Assembly: GCA_029207755.1 (NCBI GenBank)
Contig: JARCOQ010000009.1
Span: 31,022,914 to 31,086,913 of the forward strand
Source of the DNA: Chamaea fasciata
Lineage: Eukaryota > Chordata > Aves > Passeriformes > Sylviidae
Length of the DNA: 64,000 nt
Reading direction: 5' to 3'
In this document: positions 58,553 through 64,000 of the stretch, piece by piece
How the letters are laid out: every line of letters starts with the position of its first letter
Position numbering within the stretch: the first letter of the stretch is position 1
The notes under the pieces: model-generated
Seen by the model: the letters and a program-made list of their open reading frames with translations, nothing else
Database searches by the model: none
Told to the model about the DNA's origin: nothing
Translations under genes and position numbers: made by a program

Positions 58553-61500
58553 TTGGTGTCTGACTTTAATGCTGAACCATGGTTGCTCGTGCAGGTATTA
58601 TTAAGCCAGGCTTTAGAGGTGGTGTTCTGTGCACCCTCAGTCCTGGGTTGGAACTAAAGTGTAGTCACAGGGCTGGGCTGGGTGACTTTTAAAGCATCCA
58701 CAGAATAATCTGTCTGAGTATGGAACTTCTATAGGATCTGGGCCCCATTTTGCAGGACTCCTAATCGGCCTTATTTCTTATTCTAATCTGGTAGAGATTG
58801 TTAATTTGCTTCAATACCTTTATTTTGAAATGTGTGACTTTGATTTTAATGTGGGTTAAACCTTGGATTTTCATCTGGGTTGCAGCCTAGTCCACAACAG
58901 TGTCTGTGACAAAAGTTCAATATCGTATATGGCTTATTGATTTTAACTTGTTCTGTAGAAACTTTTCACACCTGTTGCTAATTATCACTAAAGTCACTAC
59001 GTTAATGACTTTTGCTTAAATACACTTTGAATTCAATAATTTTCACAGTGTGTTAATTGTTGTTCCAAGCTAAGATTTTTTTGAACAGATGTATTTCCCT
59101 CAAGCAAATGTCTTTAAGTGCTCCTGGCAATTGTTTTTTCAGGTGTGGTTTTTCTGGTGTGTGTTTCTCTGGGTTTTGTTTTTCATTTTCTTGGTCTTCA
59201 GCTCCTGAGTTTTCTTTATCTGAATAACTGCAGCTGTTCTTAACACCAGCCCTTCCCCTCCTGTGAACAAGTACCAAACCTCGCCTGGAGGAAGGATGTG
59301 TATTTTCACTTTTGTATGTTGGGAGAGCAGATTTGGAACTAATTGGGAAGCGTTTCAGACGTACAGCTTCTCTGGACTTAGGTGGACTAGAAATAGAAAC
59401 AGGAAAGCTTCTGTATTTTCCATACTTTCTGATGTAGTTTCAGAATCATGTTCCAATTCATGTGTATGTGAATGGCTGAAACTGAATTATCTTGAGAATT
59501 TTCTGATGTTAAAGTCTGTTTTGGGCTCCCAGATTTTACCCACCTGATACAGAGTTTATACCACCAAACTGAAGGTGCCCACACTTGTTTTGAGCACTTA
59601 CTTTTATTGTTGCTGTCTCCTTGGCTGGAACGAGCTCTGTTACGTATTTTCTATTTCTCTATTGAACTGTGCTGCAGATGACAAAGCACAGCCTGCTCCT
59701 ACCTCTACAATTTCTGCCCAAGTGCCCAATTCAGTTTTCTTCCAGTTGTTATTTTAGTACCAGTCAGTAACTCATGATTTTCATAAATTCTCTGGGTTTG
59801 ATGATGTGCTGGCACCAGCTGCTGCCAGAGGTGCACAAGTGCCCTGATGAGGGCAACTTGTGATGAGTCCTCTCCTCCTGACCTCAGCTGGAGAATTATT
59901 TTTAGCAGTGCTCTCCTCCAGGCCCTCTATTGTTTGCTGAGACAATGCAGCTGCACTAAAATACCTCTGTGCACAGGGCATTTTGCATTTCTTCAGCTGC
60001 ACTCCCAAGGTAAAAGGAAAAGATGAAATTCTTCACAGCTGAATTGTGAGGAATTCCAGAGAAAATGCCTATTTCATCTCCTCCTGCCTTGCCTGTGTCT
60101 ATTAAAGGCACAGAGAACACAGCAGCCTCCCTTAGCCCTTATTCAAAACAACAAAGAAGAAACTAGAATTGTTTAAAGTGGAATCTGCCCTGCAACCATT
60201 TGGATTTTCTTTTTTTCCTGGAGTAGCCAATAATTCCAGAAATCAATGTCTGGAAAAATTGATTAAGAAACTATCTTACTCTTTCTGCTGTTATCAGCCA
60301 ACACTGTGTTTTAAAACCTGTTGTCTAATTTAGCATATTAAACCACAATATGCTTATTCTTTGTCTTGTAAGGCACGGAAAGGAAATGAAAGATCTCTTG
60401 AAAGATTTTTGACCCTATTTCTACCAAGAGTTAAAAAAACAATAACAACAAAGCTGCCAAAATGATACAGAGATCTTATCTCAGGCCTGACTGTTCCATT
60501 GGTTTTGATCAGCAGTATTGGACATGTAGAGATTTTAGCTCTGTAATCGTTTGGATTATGCCTGGTTTTTGTGAAAGCAAAATTGCTCAGTTTTAGTCCA
60601 CTTATGAATAACAAAAGGCTGTGAAATCTCAGTCATGGTGTTTGGTTTCCTTTAATGTTTATGTTGAAAACTTAGGGAAATTGGTATCTAGAGCTTATAA
60701 TTAAAAATCAAATACGAAATTGAGTCTGCATCCTGCTGCAGGATTGATTCAAGTCATCCCTAATGATGGGGGAATGCTTCTGCCATGATTAGACAGCTTC
60801 AGGCTCAGAGGAAAACCCTTTAATTAGCTGGGAGAAGAGAAGCTGCTGTGGCTGAGGCTTTGCAAGGTGCTTAATTTGCCTACTTGTCTTCGACTGCAGG
60901 TGCCACTAATGCTGAAAAAAAAATGTGGAAAATGTTCAGGTTTTGGGGAAGGGATGTTAGAGAAAGACTGAATTGTTTCCTCAGTTCTCATGCTCTTAGT
61001 ATTTTGCCCTGCGGTATTAATCTATGAATACATTGATTTGTCTTTGAACATCATAATTATCTCTCTCAGCATTGATGGCTAAACTGACTTCCTTCATTTA
61101 TCCTCAAAATAATTGTTCTGGTTATTCCCATGTTTTGATTGTTAACCATGGAACATGCTGATTCCAGGGGCCATGGAGAGCAGATCGTCTGATAATTTTT
61201 TTATGTCAGGATACATTTCCCAGGAATTTTGTTGGCATCCTAAAAAAATATTTATCACCACATCAGTGATATTCCTCAGTCCTCGCCATCCTTTAAGACT
61301 GGGGCTCTGTTTTCAGAACTCAAGCAAATAATGCCCTTTTTGGGGTGATTTTTTTCTTTTAAATCAGTGCAAGAGCAGTGCAGGAATACTCATCAGTTTA
61401 GAGCTTCCTGTCAGGTTTTATACACACTGCCTGAAGCATAAATCACTTAAAAATTCATCTTTCAGAAATCATTGCCACTTAAAGGAATATTTATCCTTTC

Positions 61501-62309
61501 TATGAGCTGGACATGAAAAGCCCTGAAGGAAGGCAGATGCTTTTGCAAAGGCTTGATGAGATACCTGTTTGCAGTAGGATGTGTTTTTAAAAATCAGGCC
61601 AAATACTTGATCTTTAGCATTTTTAAGGTGGTCTGATAATGCAGACTTGTAGCTGGACTAGTTTCTCATCTGTGTCACATTTTTTTTGTCCACTGGAGTG
61701 ACAGCTGTACTTATTTTAAATGGCCATTCTGTACCACAAGGTTTATGTTTTGATTGTGTCATGTCTGAACACAAGGAGATGAATGGAAGCTGTTCAGAGG
61801 AGCAAAGAATGAAGATGGCGGTGACCAGTTGGCATTGCTGGAGCCAGCGCTTAAAGGGAATTACTGGAAATATGGGAGCTTTGGGACCTTCCTCTCCTGG
61901 AATACACCACCAGCATGCCTGCGGTCTGCCTCCCAGAACATTCTGGGTACAGATCCCTCTGTTCACCCCATCTTGAGGTGATTCTTGGGCTTTCCAGGTG
62001 ACCAGGTCACTCTCTGTGACCAGGTCTTGTCCTGGTGATGAAATACCCTTATCATATGGACAGGTTACACTAGGAAAGATAGAAAATCAGTCTTTGGCAC
62101 CTAACTGTATTCTGGCTCTGTGAGTACCATAGTGAGGTGCAAAAGTGATGGAAAGATCAGAAGAAACATGGAATTTCAGGCCAGGGAATCTTGCTTGGTA
62201 TGGGATTAGTTCCCTCTGTGGGCAGGGCTGGTGATGGGAGCTGCTGCTGGCACAGAACTGGAGGCACTGGTGGATCCACCTGGAGGCTGAGCTGACCTTC
62301 AGTGGGACC
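58553..62309. other. Long unique non-coding stretch
   Basis: About 3.7 kb with no gene or transposon recognised. Some A-rich and T-rich runs occur (60433-60450, 61678-61688). No open frame exceeds about 105 codons. Confidence 0.5.
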
Positions 62310-63055
62310 TTGGGAGGCTGGAGAGTTGGGTGGAGAGGAACCTGATGAGGTTCAACCAGGGAAATGCAGGTCCTGCACCTGGGCAGGAACAACCCCCAGT
62401 GCCAGCATGGGCTGGGGGGACCCGGAGCAGCTCTGCAGGGAAGGACCTGGGGCTGCTGGTGAGACACAAAGTGACCATGAGCAGACAGAGTGTCCTTGTG
62501 GCCTGCAGGGCCAGTGGGATCCTGGGGACATCAGGAAGAGTGTGGCCAGCAGGTCAGGGAGGGATCCTGCCCCTCTGCCCTGGCCAGGTGAGGCACATCC
62601 AGAGTGCTGTGTCCAGCTCTAGGCTCTGCAGTTCAAGAAGGACAAGGAACTACGGGAGAGGGTCCAGCAGAGGCCACAGAGATGATTTGGGGTCTGGAGC
62701 ATCTCCCTGATGAGGAGAGGCTGTGGGAGCTGGGCCTGGTCAGGCTGGAGAAGGGAAGGCTGAGCAGGGATGCCATCAATCCACACAGACATCTCCAGGG
62801 GGTGGCAGAGGAGGGTGCCAGCCTCTGTTCAGTGGTGCCAGTGACAGAATGAGGAGCAGTGGCCATACAACTCAAGTTCCACCCCAGCATGAGGAAGAAC
62901 TCTCCATGCAGGGTGGCAGAGCCCTGGAACAGATGCCCAGGGAGAGTCTCCCTCTCTGGAGACATCCCAAACCCAACTAGATGTGTTCATGTGCCCCCCA
63001 CTCCAGGTTATCTCCAGAGGCCCCTTCCAGCTCCAGCTCTTCTGGGATTCTGGGA
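62310..63055 (+). mobile_element. CR1 LINE, longest copy, with ORF2 remnant
   Basis: About 745 bp of CR1 on the plus strand, reaching further 5' than any other copy here. The first two thirds derive from the C-terminal part of ORF2, the endonuclease/reverse-transcriptase protein that copies the element. Peptide pieces such as ERNLMRFNQGN, KDLGLLVRHKVTMS and GLEHLPDEERLWELGL match that region, but in different frames, so the coding part is broken by frameshifts and is a pseudogene. The non-coding tail includes ATGAGGAAGAACTCTCC, CCCTCTCTGGAGACATCC and the terminus CCCCTTCCAGCTCC to TGGGATTCTGGG. The exact 5' edge is uncertain and may lie nearer 62260. Confidence 0.92.
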
Positions 63056-64000
63056 ATATTTCCTGTGCCAGTTTGTGGCCCTGCAGTGGGCAGTGTATAA
63101 TGCAGAGCTGGTGGTTTTGTCTGGTACTGCCCTGCCTTGCTCAGTGTGAGAATTCCAGGTGATTTTTACCTGCTAGGAGCCACAGCATTAATCCTTGACT
63201 GAGCAGGGACTGGAACAATTTCCTCAGGTGGTTTCATTATGCTCTGGGAAATTGTCTTGGCTCCCAAGCATTTCAGGCTGAGGACACTGGCAATTCTTTA
63301 TAAAGCCCCCCTCAGCACAGCTGTGCATCACAGCACCTCTGTTTAAGGCATGGGCTCATTTTCCAGTTCACAGAGGGAACATCAGCACATCCTGGGGTCA
63401 TCTCTGCATCCTCAGGGTTGGCAGTTCCTGCTGTCAACATCCTGTAACTAGTGTTTGGGTGCTGAATTATTTAGTGTTCTGTGTTTCATAGCTGCTGAAG
63501 GGATGAATTTTATTTACTGCCTCAGGAGCTGGTTCTTCCATGTCTGAGTAGGTGGGTATTCATGGAGAGAGCTCTTCACTCACTGCCCTTGCACTCCCCA
63601 GATTTGTTTCTCCTAGCTAAGGAACAGATTCCCTCTCTCTAGGAAGGGAGAGCCATGTAAACTCTTGTTTAAAGGATGGAAAAAGAGTTGGGGTTTTTTT
63701 TATTGCCTAATCTCATGGGGAGTAAAAACATTTTTATTATAAAACACCACACTGCCTTATCCCCTCTCACAATTCCACCTCTCCTGGGCCATTCTGAACA
63801 ACAGGTTCTTCACAAGTTTGAGATCAATGAAAGGAGTCTGTGGGATTTTAGTCTTTCACTGATTTAAAGTCTCTCACAGTCGCAGCAGTTTAAGTAGACA
63901 CTACAAAAAGGTGGAAAGAACCTCTGTGTTAAACTCTGTAAAGTCACAGAGTCACAGAGTGACTCTGGATAAAGCATGGGTTTTAATTCCAAATCTATTT
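63056..64000. other. Unique non-coding sequence
   Basis: No gene recognised. The only repeat-like item is the 8 bp doublet at 63945-63960. Confidence 0.5.
63945..63960. repeat. 8 bp doublet resembling a CR1 tail
   Basis: CACAGAGT occurs twice in a row, followed by GACTCTGG. CR1 copies end in 8 bp repeats of ATTCTGTG type, whose reverse is CACAGAAT, so this may be a decayed tail of a minus-strand CR1. No CR1 body is convincing in the last 40 bp of the window. Confidence 0.25.

Overview
This 64 kb window reads as non-coding nuclear DNA from a bird, most likely a songbird (passerine). The main evidence is about 23 copies of the CR1 LINE, the retrotransposon that dominates avian genomes. Nearly all copies are cut short at the 5' side and end in the typical CR1 3' tail; eleven belong to one closely related group, of a type I associate with songbirds. 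Base composition is moderately AT-rich. I see no bacterial-type gene order, no tRNA or rRNA gene, no CpG-island promoter and no protein-coding exon that I can name. The window is best described as an intergenic desert or the inside of a very large intron.

Layout: 1-11.7 kb is mostly unique sequence with a few short CR1 pieces and one weak LTR-like segment at 2.2-2.6 kb. 11.8-16.6 kb is unique sequence with two exon-like islands (14025-14211 and 16045-16283) that carry good splice-site signals but no recognised product. 16.6-30.4 kb holds most of the minus-strand CR1 copies, a 92 bp tandem duplication at 23.6 kb and a diverged duplicated segment (25.5 and 27.0-27.4 kb). 30-41 kb is largely unique. 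41.3-42.5 kb combines a CR1, a pure 46-unit CCCTT array and a second CR1. 44.8-47.6 kb is the most structured part: two G/C-rich arms in inverted orientation, about 2.7 kb apart, enclose a 36-T run and a 467 bp solo LTR. 48-58 kb has further CR1 copies, a CT tract and a 26 bp minisatellite. 62.3-63.06 kb carries the longest CR1, which reaches back into the decayed end of the reverse-transcriptase reading frame.

Nothing here looks like a working gene system. Open reading frames are mostly chance openings or translations of CR1 copies. The items most worth a second look are the inverted arms around the solo LTR, the exon-like islands, the uninterrupted CCCTT array and the 25.5/27.1 kb duplicated sequence, which matches no repeat family I know. 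All family assignments are from memory of avian repeat consensus sequences; no database search was run.
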